64,000 nucleotides of DNA from Lysinibacillus irui (lineage in GTDB: Bacteria; Bacillota; Bacilli; Bacillales_A; Planococcaceae), in assembly GCF_028877475.1 (NCBI RefSeq), contig NZ_CP113527.1:241501-305500 (forward strand). Direction: 5' to 3'. Within the stretch, counting starts at the first letter, position 1. Every line of letters begins with the position of its first letter. Shown one piece after another: positions 15,380 through 23,909 of this stretch. The translations under genes and the position numbers were made by a program. The notes below the pieces were generated by a model. It was not told the DNA's origin. It made no database searches and was given only the letters and a program-made list of their open reading frames with translations.

Positions 15380-16540
15380 TTATTCGACAGTCAATTTACT
15401 ATGTAATAAGTACAATTTAACGGCTGCAGCTAGGTGTTCATAAAAAACATAATCATTATCTTCTAGTGCTACTAATTGACGTATTTTAGCCATACGATAG
15501 CGAATTGTATTGGGGTGACAGAACTGTGCCACTGCGACTTCCTTAATATTTCCTTTCTTAATGATATAGGTTTTGGCAGTTTCCATTAAATCTGAATCAG
15601 CCTTATCATCAAGTAATGGGGCTAAAAAGGAATTTACGTAGTCCATTGCAAATGTTCGATCTTTACGATACAACTCAATTAATAAGCGTTCAGATGCGAG
15701 ATTGTTATAATGACAGCTAGGTAGTCTATCAATTTCAGCTAAAATACTGGCAAAGAAAGCTTCGCGTAAGGCGCTGGGTAATCCTGTTTCGGTATCGTAG
15801 CTACTACTATAGCCAAAGGTGATTGTATCAGTTGGTATGGCGTATAGAGCTAACCATTCATCTAAAACTTTTTCAAATTGAAACTGCTGAGATGCATGTG
15901 TCATGATAATGAAAAGGCTTTGTTTATAGGAACAAATTAGACCCGATTTTAATAATGGTTCTAATGAAAAAATAGATTGCATCGAGCTATGATGGAGTGG
16001 GTCACTTGTACGCAAATTTGCTGCAAATACATATTTTTCAAAGGGCTTATTAAGTTGCTGTAAAATGGATTTGATTTGCTCTTGCGTAACATCTTCTTCC
16101 ATTAATCTTCGTAAAATAGTTTCTAAAAAGAATGAGTAATCCTGTGTCTTGGCATAGGCCATCGTTTCTAAAATAATTTTTTCAAAAAATTCATCTCCAC
16201 CGAATCTAAGTATAGGGAAATTTTGCTCTTCAGCGTAAGTCAAAACTTCTTCAGGCAAGTCCTTGAAAATGACAGGCTTATAAGCTAAGGCACTCGCCCC
16301 TAGCTCAATCAAATTTTTGACAGCATTTAATAAATACTCTGGTTTTTGTTTTGCAAACAATAAACTACTTAAAACAACACTATGGGGCGTGAAAATCGTA
16401 TCTCGAACATGGGGTATGTCCGGTGAAAATTCAAAGTCTAAAATTTCCACATTTTGAACAGCTTTATGCAAACCGTTGTGCCCAGCTACAACGGTGAAAT
16501 CCTTAGTAATCGGTAATTGTAAAAAATTCTCTACATTCAT
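15380..16540 (-). CDS. PucR family transcriptional regulator
   Basis: 386 residues in the three-part PucR layout. The N-terminal purine-catabolism regulator domain (about 1-120) holds PITKDFTVVAGHNGLHKAVQNVEILD, a GGDEF-like middle is poorly conserved, and the C-terminal PucR HTH includes AVAQFCHPNTIRYRMAKIRQLV (about 335-356). PucR proteins respond to purine breakdown products or related metabolites and control permease and hydrolase genes. It lies downstream of the amidase gene in the same direction but behind a terminator (16641-16688), so it is probably transcribed separately yet could regulate that gene. The presence of a purine-type permease 15 kb away may be coincidental. Confidence 0.85.
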   Translation of the reverse strand: MNVENFLQLPITKDFTVVAGHNGLHKAVQNVEILDFEFSPDIPHVRDTIFTPHSVVLSSLLFAKQKPEYLLNAVKNLIELGASALAYKPVIFKDLPEEVLTYAEEQNFPILRFGGDEFFEKIILETMAYAKTQDYSFFLETILRRLMEEDVTQEQIKSILQQLNKPFEKYVFAANLRTSDPLHHSSMQSIFSLEPLLKSGLICSYKQSLFIIMTHASQQFQFEKVLDEWLALYAIPTDTITFGYSSSYDTETGLPSALREAFFASILAEIDRLPSCHYNNLASERLLIELYRKDRTFAMDYVNSFLAPLLDDKADSDLMETAKTYIIKKGNIKEVAVAQFCHPNTIRYRMAKIRQLVALEDNDYVFYEHLAAAVKLYLLHSKLTVE

Positions 16541-16640
16541 GAGTACATCATTGCCTTTCCTATAGTAAGCTTCTAGCTTCTATTATAGAATTACTTGTTT
16601 ATAAAAAACCATTAGTATTCACACTTGCTTGTATCCACCA

Positions 16641-16688
16641 AAAAAATCTGCTCATTCAGGGTATCCCGTGAAGTGAGCAGATTTTTTT
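16641..16688 (-). terminator. Terminator of the amidase gene
   Basis: On the minus strand AAAAAAATCTGCTCACTT pairs with GAGCAGATTTTTT after a loop, with T-runs on both sides. It separates the amidase gene from pucR. Confidence 0.75.
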
Positions 16689-16700
16689 CAAAACTATCTT

Positions 16701-18119
16701 TTAAATATTAATAAAAATATTCGGCTTTCTATTTCGTAATGGGTTAGTTTGTTCAACTGCATATCCTACATTTAATATACGTCCTTCTTTAAAGGCAGGC
16801 CCTATAATTTGTAAGCCAATTGGTAAGTTCCCTTTGAAGCCGCAAGGAACGGAAAGTGCAGGTAATCCTGTTAAGTTGCTAGGGCCAGTAAAGCGAATAA
16901 TATTATCAATTAAATCCACTTTTTGACCATTCAACTCTGCGAAATCATCGCCAATCGTACTTGCCACAACTGGTAGGGTAGGGGTAATGAGTACATCTAC
17001 CTCATTAAAAATTTCAGTAAACTCTTGCTTAATTTGACGTCGTACCTGTTGAGCTTGTAGGTAATCAACTGCAGAAGGTAATTCACCAAGCTCAAATAGT
17101 AGACGTATATCATCCCCAAAACCTTGTGGTCGCTTTTGTAAATCTGAATGGTGTATAGCTGCTGCCTCTGAAAGGGACGTAACAAGCTCCGCCCATTCTG
17201 CATATTGTAAAGAAGGAATTCGGACCACTTCTACTTTTGCACCTTGATCCACTAAGCTTTGAATGTTTGCTCGTACAGCTTTTTCCACTTCAGCATCCAC
17301 ATTTTTAAAGAAGTATTCTTCATTAATTCCAATCACTAAATCCTTAATATCTCCAGATAATTGCTGCACATAGTCGTCCGTTGGGACATCAATGCAAGTA
17401 GGGTCTCGATGGTCAAAGCCAGCAATGACTTCAAGCAAGCCTGCTGCATCCTTTACGGTCTTTGTCATTGGACCAATATGATCTAAGCTCCATGCTAAAG
17501 GATAACAGCCATATTTACTTACACGACCGTGTGTAGGTTTTAACCCAACTATGCCACAAGCAGAAGAAGGAATTCGAATGGAGCCTGCTGTATCCGTCCC
17601 TAGTGAAGCTACGCTTGCCCCAGCCGCAACAGCTGCTCCAGAGCCTCCGCTTGAACCACCAGGAATTTTATCTAAATCCCATGGGTTGCGAACAGGTCCG
17701 TAATGAGGGTTGTTATTGGTAATGCCCCATGCGTATTCATGCATGCTTAATTTTCCGGTGAATATAACGCCAGCGTCTCGAAGCTTTTCAACAACTGTTG
17801 CATCATAATGAGAAACGAAGTCCTTATGAATTTTTGAGGACATCGTTGTTATTTTATCTTTAAAATACAAGTTATCCTTTAAGGCCATAGGAATTCCATG
17901 ATACATACCTTTATAGTGGCCTTGGAGAATCTCCTGTTCAATTTCTTTTGCCTTTGCTAATGCTTCTTCCCGATAAAATGCCATATAGGAATTAATTTTC
18001 GGCTGACTTTCCTCAGCAAAGTCTAAAATAGCTTTTGTTAATTCCACGGGGGAGAGCGTCTTCGATGCAAGTAAAGGTGCCAGCTCTTCAACGGATTTTA
18101 AATGTAAATCAGTTGTCAA
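16701..18119 (-). CDS. Amidase (amidase-signature family)
   Basis: 472 residues. Amidase-signature enzymes hydrolyse carbon-nitrogen bonds of amides with a Ser-cisSer-Lys triad. All parts are visible: MALKDNLYFKD with the catalytic Lys (about residue 77 onward), PGGSSGGSGAAVAAG (about 153-167) with the bridging Ser, and LGTDTAGSIRIPSSACGIVG with the nucleophile in GSIRIP. The substrate is not evident, and closest family resemblance is to general amidases and GatA/AtzE-like enzymes. TTG 18119 is chosen because GGAGGTGATCATA precedes it. The start overlaps the end of the small upstream gene by 11 bases, so translation is probably coupled. Confidence 0.9.
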   Translation of the reverse strand: MTTDLHLKSVEELAPLLASKTLSPVELTKAILDFAEESQPKINSYMAFYREEALAKAKEIEQEILQGHYKGMYHGIPMALKDNLYFKDKITTMSSKIHKDFVSHYDATVVEKLRDAGVIFTGKLSMHEYAWGITNNNPHYGPVRNPWDLDKIPGGSSGGSGAAVAAGASVASLGTDTAGSIRIPSSACGIVGLKPTHGRVSKYGCYPLAWSLDHIGPMTKTVKDAAGLLEVIAGFDHRDPTCIDVPTDDYVQQLSGDIKDLVIGINEEYFFKNVDAEVEKAVRANIQSLVDQGAKVEVVRIPSLQYAEWAELVTSLSEAAAIHHSDLQKRPQGFGDDIRLLFELGELPSAVDYLQAQQVRRQIKQEFTEIFNEVDVLITPTLPVVASTIGDDFAELNGQKVDLIDNIIRFTGPSNLTGLPALSVPCGFKGNLPIGLQIIGPAFKEGRILNVGYAVEQTNPLRNRKPNIFINI

Positions 18120-18294
18120 TATGATCACCTCCAGGAATATTACGTACAGCGATATCTGCATCATCAATCGCAATACCTTCTAAATTGCTACGAAGTGACT
18201 GCATACCTTCCCAGCGTGTTTTTAATAGTTCAAGGTGTTCAGATTTCGGTGTAATTCCTTTGTTCTCCAATAATTGTTGAATAGACAAGCTCAT
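18109..18294 (-). CDS. Small amidase-partner protein, 61 residues (possibly GatC/AtzG-like)
   Basis: Starts MSLSIQQLLENKGITPKSEH and ends LEGIAIDDADIAVRNIPGG then DHIDN. It is helical and soluble. The stop codon lies inside the amidase start region, with an 11-base overlap. Small helical partners of this size (GatC, AtzG/DUF4089) are known to wrap around amidase-signature enzymes and stabilise them. The acidic end D-D-A-D-I is compatible with that idea, but direct family membership is not established. GGATCCTCCC downstream on the plus strand is the reverse of its own GGGAGGATCC ribosome binding site. Confidence 0.65.
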   Translation of the reverse strand: MSLSIQQLLENKGITPKSEHLELLKTRWEGMQSLRSNLEGIAIDDADIAVRNIPGGDHIDN

Positions 18295-18376
18295 TAACAG
18301 GATCCTCCCTTGAATAATTTTTTATCTAAATAGGTTTCCCTATAAAGATCGATCAGGTAAAAGCACAAAAAAATAT

Positions 18377-18397
18377 AATAGGTAATATAAACCTATT
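18377..18397. promoter_or_regulatory. Perfect inverted repeat upstream of the amidase unit
   Basis: AATAGGT (18377-18383) and ACCTATT (18391-18397) are separated by seven bases, a typical dyad operator size. It lies in the intergenic region between the amidase pair (minus) and the EAL gene (plus), about 80 bases from the small-gene start. No regulator can be assigned, though the nearby PucR protein is a candidate. Confidence 0.45.
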
Positions 18398-18588
18398 ATT
18401 ACAATCATACACTAATAATGGTTTATATCAATAAATCATTTGTAATATATTGAATATTATGAAAAATGTATTATGAGAAAATATCTCAAAGTATAGTACG
18501 GGGGCTTACACTTTTTACATACCATTCACAGTCTGTTTACAATAAAAGGGTACAATGAACCATAATAACCAATTGAAGAGGTGCAAGA

Positions 18589-19470
18589 ATGGAGTCTACA
18601 ATGGGACAAAGTATAAAAACAAGGAGTATATTTTCCTTTTTAAAATATTTATATGGGCAACATCAAAGAAATTCATTATATATGAAACGTTTAAAAGCGT
18701 TGAAACATATTATTCAGCATAATGATTTACATACATATTTCCAACCTATTGTAGATTTACAGTCAAAGCAAACGATGGGATTTGAAGCATTAAATCGCCC
18801 AGTTCCATCAGTATTATTTAATAGTGTGGATCAGTTCTATGAGTTTGTTGGGCAAACAGATTGTGTTTTTTTATTTGAGTGTTTTTGTAGGAATCTTTCC
18901 TTACAGCGTTTCAAGGAGCGTATGCATAAAGATGTGAAGGATACGAACTTCTTAGTATTTCTTAATATACATCCGAATGTGTTAGTAGATAAAAAATATC
19001 ACAGTGGAGAAACGCTACAATTACTTAAGGAGCTGGGCATTAAACCTCAGCAGGTAGTATTTGAATTAACAGAGCGCAGTGCTGTAATAGATTTTGAGGA
19101 ATTCGAACGGGTGTTGTCACATTATCGATCACAAGGTTATCGCATTGCAGTAGACGATGTAGGCTCAGGTTATAATAGCTTGAAAACTCTTATTTATTTA
19201 AAGCCAGAATTTATTAAACTTGATCGTTCGTTAATTCAATTTATCGATCAAAATAGCGAGCAGCAACAGCTCGTTACCTTATTGATGAAATATGCTGAAC
19301 AGGTGAAAACAAAAATTATCGCTGAGGGGATTGAACGACAAGAAGAGCTTGATTATCTGCATCGTATAGGCATTCATTATGCACAAGGTTATGCGATAGG
19401 AAAGCCATCAAAGGAAATACATTTGGGAAAAATAAGGGTGGGTGACCATGAAGATAGGGGAAGTCATTGA
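18589..19470 (+). CDS. EAL-domain cyclic-di-GMP phosphodiesterase
   Basis: 293 residues, cytoplasmic. The catalytic EAL domain occupies about 40-285 and keeps the key motifs: GFEALNRP (EAL itself), FLNIHP (metal Asn), VVFELTERS (Glu), AVDDVGSGYNSL (DDxGxG), FIKLDRSLI (Lys), IIAEGIER and AQGYAIGKPS. It should therefore be able to hydrolyse c-di-GMP to pGpG. The N-terminal 40 residues are basic and carry no sensor domain. The 3' end overlaps the next gene, which encodes a GGDEF protein, so the two opposing activities are translationally linked. ATG follows GAAGAGGTGCAAGA. Confidence 0.88.
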   Translation: MESTMGQSIKTRSIFSFLKYLYGQHQRNSLYMKRLKALKHIIQHNDLHTYFQPIVDLQSKQTMGFEALNRPVPSVLFNSVDQFYEFVGQTDCVFLFECFCRNLSLQRFKERMHKDVKDTNFLVFLNIHPNVLVDKKYHSGETLQLLKELGIKPQQVVFELTERSAVIDFEEFERVLSHYRSQGYRIAVDDVGSGYNSLKTLIYLKPEFIKLDRSLIQFIDQNSEQQQLVTLLMKYAEQVKTKIIAEGIERQEELDYLHRIGIHYAQGYAIGKPSKEIHLGKIRVGDHEDRGSH

Positions 19471-20398
19471 AAAGGTTCCGTGTATTGATGAATTTGTGAA
19501 AAATAACGAAGTAGATGTACTTTTTATGAGTAATCCTTCATTGCGAAGCATTGTAGTAGTTCGTGATGAAAAACCAATTGGACATATTACACGTACACAT
19601 TTCTATCAAAAAATTGGTACTCGCTATGGCTATCATTTATTTATGGGACGCCAAAATCAACTTATCATGAAAGAAAACCCTTTAATTGTAGATCGTAATA
19701 CACCAATTACTGAAGTGAGTACACTAGCTATGTCTAGACCTCCTGAAGATTTATATGATGATGTCGTTGTCACAAAAAATAACTTATATGATGGTTTAGT
19801 TAGTATTCGAGAGTTACTATTAAAGCTTGTTGATACACAAGTAGCCATTGCAAGCTTCTTAAATCCTTTAAGTAGTCTTCCCGGGAATAAATTAATTGAT
19901 GAAAAGCTAGAGGAAGCATTACAGCTATCACAATATAGCTTAATCTATTTTGATTTAGATCATTTTAAATCCTATAATGACACATATGGTTTTAATAAAG
20001 GTGATAAAATTTTAATGTATTTAACAGATATACTAAAAAGACATATCTGTGGGATGGAAGATTTTTTAGGGCATATAGGTGGCGACGATTTTGTTGCCAT
20101 TCTACCTCATTATGAAGTAGAAAAGATTTGTCAAAAGATTATAGATGACTTTGATGCCAATATTGTAAGTTTTTATGAGCTTGAGGATTTAGTATGTGTT
20201 CAAGTGGCCAATAGAGCAGGTGAACTAGAACCTTTAACATGTACGACCTTATCTATCGCCGTTATTACAAACGAATATCAGTATTTTAATTCCGTTGAAC
20301 AATTGTCCAATGCGGTCACACATATCAAAAAGCAGTGTAAAAAAATCGCAGGAAGCTGTTACCTCATTAATAAACAACAAACCTACTTCGTCCATTAA
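19448..20398 (+). CDS. CBS-GGDEF diguanylate cyclase
   Basis: 316 residues. The N-terminal half holds two CBS-like units (residues about 10-115; VVVRDEKPIGHITRTHF and DDVVVTKNNLYDGLVSIREL). The C-terminal GGDEF domain (about 150-310) has YFDLDHFKSYNDTYGF and an active-site loop HIGGDDFVAI. The sequence is GGDDF, a conservative variant still compatible with cyclase activity. CBS domains usually bind adenine nucleotides and may gate the cyclase. ATG 19448 is preferred over GTG 19442 for spacing from TAAGGG. The start lies within the last 23 bases of the EAL gene. Confidence 0.88.
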   Translation: MKIGEVIEKVPCIDEFVKNNEVDVLFMSNPSLRSIVVVRDEKPIGHITRTHFYQKIGTRYGYHLFMGRQNQLIMKENPLIVDRNTPITEVSTLAMSRPPEDLYDDVVVTKNNLYDGLVSIRELLLKLVDTQVAIASFLNPLSSLPGNKLIDEKLEEALQLSQYSLIYFDLDHFKSYNDTYGFNKGDKILMYLTDILKRHICGMEDFLGHIGGDDFVAILPHYEVEKICQKIIDDFDANIVSFYELEDLVCVQVANRAGELEPLTCTTLSIAVITNEYQYFNSVEQLSNAVTHIKKQCKKIAGSCYLINKQQTYFVH

Positions 20399-20511
20399 CT
20401 TAGTGCATTTCGCAAGGTTTATTGCTGGAGCTTTACTATGAATTTTTAAAAGCTTATATGTAAAATATATGAATTTTTGAATAAAGTTTCTATATAAAAG
20501 GAGGTTTTTAG

Positions 20512-20958
20512 ATGGACTTAAGAAGACTGCATATTTGGCAGCCTATTACTTGCTTGGAGAGGGCTCAAGTCGTTAATGCTACATTAAATTATACAGATTT
20601 AGGGTTATCCTTAACATTAATAGATCGAAACAATACGGAAGTTGATATTATTTATGATAAGATTTCCCCAATTCAAGATTACGTTTGGTCATTCCGCTAC
20701 ACTGGAGAAATCCCTCGATCTAATTTAGTGCCCTTAGTCGATGAAGCATTGCAACAAGAAAATGCTATAAATTTTTCAGCAGAATGGTTTTATAAAATGA
20801 GCCATTCAGATTATATAGCATGGTTTGACCAACTTCCCTGGATTGGGAGCAAAGAAATTCCGCACGTTGAACATCATATTTATTGTTTTAATGATGGTGT
20901 TTTTGACATAATTAGCGACTATGAACCGAGATTTGTCATTAGAAATGAAGCGATATAA
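20512..20958 (+). CDS. Hypothetical protein, 148 residues
   Basis: Soluble protein rich in aromatic residues, with no signal peptide or membrane segment. The start MDLRRLHIWQPITCLERAQVV is followed by strand-rich sequence (LGLSLTLIDRNNTEVDIIYDKI) and FSAEWFYKMSHSDYIAWFDQLPW. I do not recognise a named domain, but small Bacillus proteins of similar length with a Trp-rich strand pattern are common. ATG follows AAAGGAGGTTTTTAG, a strong ribosome binding site. Probably a single-gene unit ended by a hairpin at 20973-21016. Confidence 0.7.
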   Translation: MDLRRLHIWQPITCLERAQVVNATLNYTDLGLSLTLIDRNNTEVDIIYDKISPIQDYVWSFRYTGEIPRSNLVPLVDEALQQENAINFSAEWFYKMSHSDYIAWFDQLPWIGSKEIPHVEHHIYCFNDGVFDIISDYEPRFVIRNEAI

Positions 20959-20972
20959 GTAAACCTATAATG

Positions 20973-21016
20973 CTGCCTCTAGACTGTTAGTTTTTATAAC
21001 AATCTAGGGGCAGTTT
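20973..21016 (+). terminator. Terminator-like hairpin
   Basis: CTGCCTCTAG (20973-20982) pairs with CTAGGGGCAG (21004-21013) with one G-T pair, followed by a short TTTAT. The T-run is weak. Confidence 0.6.
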
Positions 21017-21287
21017 ATCATTTGTCACCAAATGTAGTACCAATGACTAAACTATCTATACAATCGCCTGCACATATGCTGATGATCTTGGTTTGTTAAA
21101 TGTCTTTTATAATAAAGCGTCAGGGGCAAAAAGGGTGATTGTGATTCATTTTTTGAGGGTATAATCATAGGCAAAGAACCATTTCCTTTAGGAATTTATT
21201 AATCTTAATAAAACATACTTGAATTATAGGGATTATGGGTATATAATTCGATTACATTAATAATAAAACATCTTAGGAGGCATTCCA

Positions 21288-22682
21288 TTGTCGAATTTAC
21301 AAATCATTCTTAACGTAGCAGTGTTGCTTGTGTTCGTTGGAATTTTATTTATTATGAATAAAAAACACGTCAAATTTTCAAATCGTGTTTTTGCAGGCTT
21401 AGGTTTAGGGATTGTACTTGGCCTTGGACTTCATTTTATCTATGGTATAGATTCTGAAGTACTAGCCAAAACAACTTCTTGGTACAATATTATAGGTACT
21501 GGGTATGTTAAACTGCTACAAATGGTTGCAATGCCTTTAGTATTCATCTCCATTTTAATTGCCTTTACAAAAATGAAAATTGGCAAAAACTTTGGGAAAA
21601 TGGCAGCTCTTATTTTAGCCATTTTAATTGGTACAACAGCCGTTTCGGCAGCAGTAGGTATTCTTTCTGCAACGGTATTTGATTTAGATGCAACACATAT
21701 TTTACAAGGTGAAGCAGAAACAGCTCGAGGACAATATCTTGAGGAAAAAACAACTGGCTTAGCAGCACCGGATTTACCAACTCAAATTGTTGAGCTATTC
21801 CCAGCAAATCCCTTCCTTGATTTAACTGGAGCTCGTTCAACTTCAACAATTGCTGTAGTAATTTTCTCAGCATTCCTTGGTTTTGCTTACTTACGTGTGG
21901 CACGTAAAGATGAAGGGACAGCAGCTACAATTAAAAAAGGCTTAGATGCTATTTATGCACTAGTAATGGGTGTTGTAACAATCATTTTACGTTTAACACC
22001 ATATGGAATTTTAGCTATTATGGCTCGTACGGTTGCAACATCAGATTTCGGTGCCATTTATAATTTAGGTAAGTTTGTGATTGCTTCTTATGCGGCGCTA
22101 ATAATTGTTTTCTTAGTACATTTATTAATCCTAACATTAAGTGGATTAAACCCAGTTACGTACGTGAAAAAATCAGCGGAAACATTGTTATTTGCCTTTA
22201 CATCACGTTCAAGTGCTGGTACTTTACCAATGAACATTAAAACGCAAACAGGCCGTCTTGGGGTATCTGAAGGTATCGCAAACTTCTCAGGTTCATTTGG
22301 TTTATCAATCGGCCAAAATGGCTGTGCTGGAGTATACCCTGCTATGTTAGCGATTATGATCGCACCTACAGTAGGTATTAATCCTCTTGATCCTGTGTTC
22401 ATTATTACAGTTATCGCAGTAGTAGCCGTTAGCTCCTTTGGTGTAGCAGGTGTTGGTGGTGGTGCAACATTTGCAGCGATCCTTGTACTTTCAGCTCTTG
22501 ACTTACCAGTTGCACTTGCAGGTGTATTAATCTCTGTTGAGCCTTTGATCGATATGGGACGTACAGCTTTAAATGTAAGTGGTTCAATGACTGCTGGTGT
22601 TACAACAGCACGTATTACAAAAGAACTTGATACAGAAATGTATAATAATAAAGAATTAGGTGCGCAAGTAGCAGACCTATAA
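21288..22682 (+). CDS. tcyP: L-cystine symporter TcyP
   Basis: 464 residues of a dicarboxylate/amino acid:cation symporter (DAACS) fold with eight membrane segments and two re-entrant hairpins. Diagnostic parts are YVKLLQMVAMPLVFISILIAF, the hairpin FAFTSRSSAGTLPMNIKTQ (serine-rich loop), NGCAGVYPAMLAIMIAPTVG and GVLISVEPLIDMGRTALNVSGS with the substrate-binding D and R. The overall sequence closely matches Bacillus TcyP, which imports cystine with sodium or protons for sulfur supply. In Bacillus it is controlled by CymR, but I could not identify a CymR site with confidence in the roughly 270-base upstream region. Starts at TTG after CTTAGGAGGCATTCCA. Confidence 0.92.
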   Translation: MSNLQIILNVAVLLVFVGILFIMNKKHVKFSNRVFAGLGLGIVLGLGLHFIYGIDSEVLAKTTSWYNIIGTGYVKLLQMVAMPLVFISILIAFTKMKIGKNFGKMAALILAILIGTTAVSAAVGILSATVFDLDATHILQGEAETARGQYLEEKTTGLAAPDLPTQIVELFPANPFLDLTGARSTSTIAVVIFSAFLGFAYLRVARKDEGTAATIKKGLDAIYALVMGVVTIILRLTPYGILAIMARTVATSDFGAIYNLGKFVIASYAALIIVFLVHLLILTLSGLNPVTYVKKSAETLLFAFTSRSSAGTLPMNIKTQTGRLGVSEGIANFSGSFGLSIGQNGCAGVYPAMLAIMIAPTVGINPLDPVFIITVIAVVAVSSFGVAGVGGGATFAAILVLSALDLPVALAGVLISVEPLIDMGRTALNVSGSMTAGVTTARITKELDTEMYNNKELGAQVADL

Positions 22683-22690
22683 CATAAAAA

Positions 22691-22724
22691 AAGCCCCTTT
22701 AAAAGAAAAATTTTAAAGGGGCTT
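22691..22724. terminator. Bidirectional terminator
   Basis: AAGCCCCTTTAAAA (22691-22704) pairs with TTTTAAAGGGGCTT (22711-22724). A-rich sequence precedes it and the convergent gene ends just beyond, so it can serve both strands. Confidence 0.85.
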
Positions 22725-22729
22725 ATGTT

Positions 22730-23044
22730 TTATATTATTTTTACATAAAAATCTTTACCATTAATTATCTCAGCTATCTCAATATTATAATGTTGTTTAT
22801 AGTATTCATAAATATTGTAGGCTAAACCGGAGTGTCCATTTAAATAGGTTCCCTTTTTAATCTCTTTACGCGGATTATGGAAATCGAAATATAAGCGTGA
22901 ATCATTGCTCATCGTATTCAAAATAGCTGAAAATTCCTGTTCCTCAATATGAATTCCACGTGTATACCGACATTCTCTACGATACGTATCGTGAGTGACA
23001 TTAACAGGAGAAGCTTCAAGAACCATTTCAATATGTTTATTCAA
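22730..23044 (-). CDS. Hypothetical protein, 104 residues
   Basis: Small soluble protein with mixed strand and helix content (GIHIEEQEFSAILNTMSNDS, then YFDFHNPRKEIKKG, then YNIYEYYKQHYNIEIAEIIN). I see no named motif. ATG is preceded by GAAAGGAGCTGTATCATTTG, an acceptable ribosome binding site. It is separated from ypsA by about 110 bases in the same direction, so it could be cotranscribed with it. Function unknown. Confidence 0.65.
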   Translation of the reverse strand: MNKHIEMVLEASPVNVTHDTYRRECRYTRGIHIEEQEFSAILNTMSNDSRLYFDFHNPRKEIKKGTYLNGHSGLAYNIYEYYKQHYNIEIAEIINGKDFYVKII

Positions 23045-23153
23045 ATGATACAGCTCCTTTCAATTTATTGGTAGCCTTCATGAAAATAGTAGGCTACAAA
23101 AAGGAATAACTAATTATAGTATATGATTGTCAGAAAATTATAGCAATATTTTT

Positions 23154-23711
23154 CTACCAGTCTTGCTGTTGTATTTCTTCAGCTATCACCTGTAAATCAT
23201 AGGCGTTTATTGTTAAAAGAGAATAGTCATGAGATTCCATATATTTTTCTGCAAGACGTTTAATGTACTTTGGAGAACCTTCATTTTCTTCATCGTAAAT
23301 TAATAAAAGACCGTCAGTATTTTGAATAATAAATTTATCCTTCTCAATAAATTGCCAAGGTGCTTCGTACGGTTTTTTGGTCACGCTTGTAACAAAATCG
23401 GCTTGGGCAATTAATGCTTGATACTTTTCCTTTTTAGGGTCTTGCCAATTCTTCTCCTGCTCTAAAAAGGGCGTTATAACGGCATATTTTAAATTTGGAT
23501 ATTCCTTTTTTAGCATTAAAACAACTTCAGCACTCCAAGATTCGACGCCCTGCTGTCCACTAATAATAACCCATTCCAGTCCTTCATCCAGTAGTGTACG
23601 TAGACGAGCTTCTAGTGCCTTTTTTATAATGACAATGCCAGGGTGTTTATCATTAAAAATACCAAGTTCATGTGGCTTATAGCCAGTAATCATCATACGC
23701 TGTAACAACAA
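23154..23711 (-). CDS. ypsA: YpsA, SLOG-family protein
   Basis: 185 residues matching YpsA (DUF1273): MITGYKPHELGIF at the start, WVIISGQQGVESWSAEVVL (about 63-81), YAVITPFLEQEKNW, then KPYEAPWQFIEKDKFII and TDGLLLIYDEENEGSPKYI. The SLOG Rossmann-like fold binds nucleotide or NAD-derived ligands. In Bacillus and Staphylococcus, YpsA influences cell division and stress response. Cytoplasmic. The start is a TTG after AGGGGGCATTT (two adjacent TTG codons at 23711 and 23708 are possible). Confidence 0.9.
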   Translation of the reverse strand: MLLQRMMITGYKPHELGIFNDKHPGIVIIKKALEARLRTLLDEGLEWVIISGQQGVESWSAEVVLMLKKEYPNLKYAVITPFLEQEKNWQDPKKEKYQALIAQADFVTSVTKKPYEAPWQFIEKDKFIIQNTDGLLLIYDEENEGSPKYIKRLAEKYMESHDYSLLTINAYDLQVIAEEIQQQDW

Positions 23712-23790
23712 AATGCCCCCTAAGCTGTATAGTTGTAGTACTTACTAGTATACAGTAGGGGGCAAATGAAAATGAAATCTAATGTGTAAT

Positions 23791-23889
23791 TTATTTGAAT
23801 GCAAATAGTGTTAAAATTACTGCTACAGTCGCACAAATACCCAAAAACCACCATGAGTCTGTAAAGTCTTCTTTAGAGTCACTATTCAT
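23791..23889 (-). CDS. 32-residue single-pass membrane peptide
   Basis: Reads MNSDSKEDFTDSWWFLGICA then TVAVILTLFAFK. The start is acidic, two Trp sit at the interface and one clean membrane segment ends in Lys. ATG 23889 follows GAAAGGAATTATTTTT. It lies 20 bases after the stop of the DUF418 membrane protein gene in the same direction, so it is probably cotranscribed and may be an accessory subunit. That partner role is inference. Confidence 0.65.
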   Translation of the reverse strand: MNSDSKEDFTDSWWFLGICATVAVILTLFAFK

Positions 23890-23909
23890 AAAAATAATTC
23901 CTTTCTATT

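Noticed and set aside
21017-21287. CymR-type operator before tcyP
   Set aside because: AT-rich sequence with partial resemblance only; I could not match the consensus with confidence.
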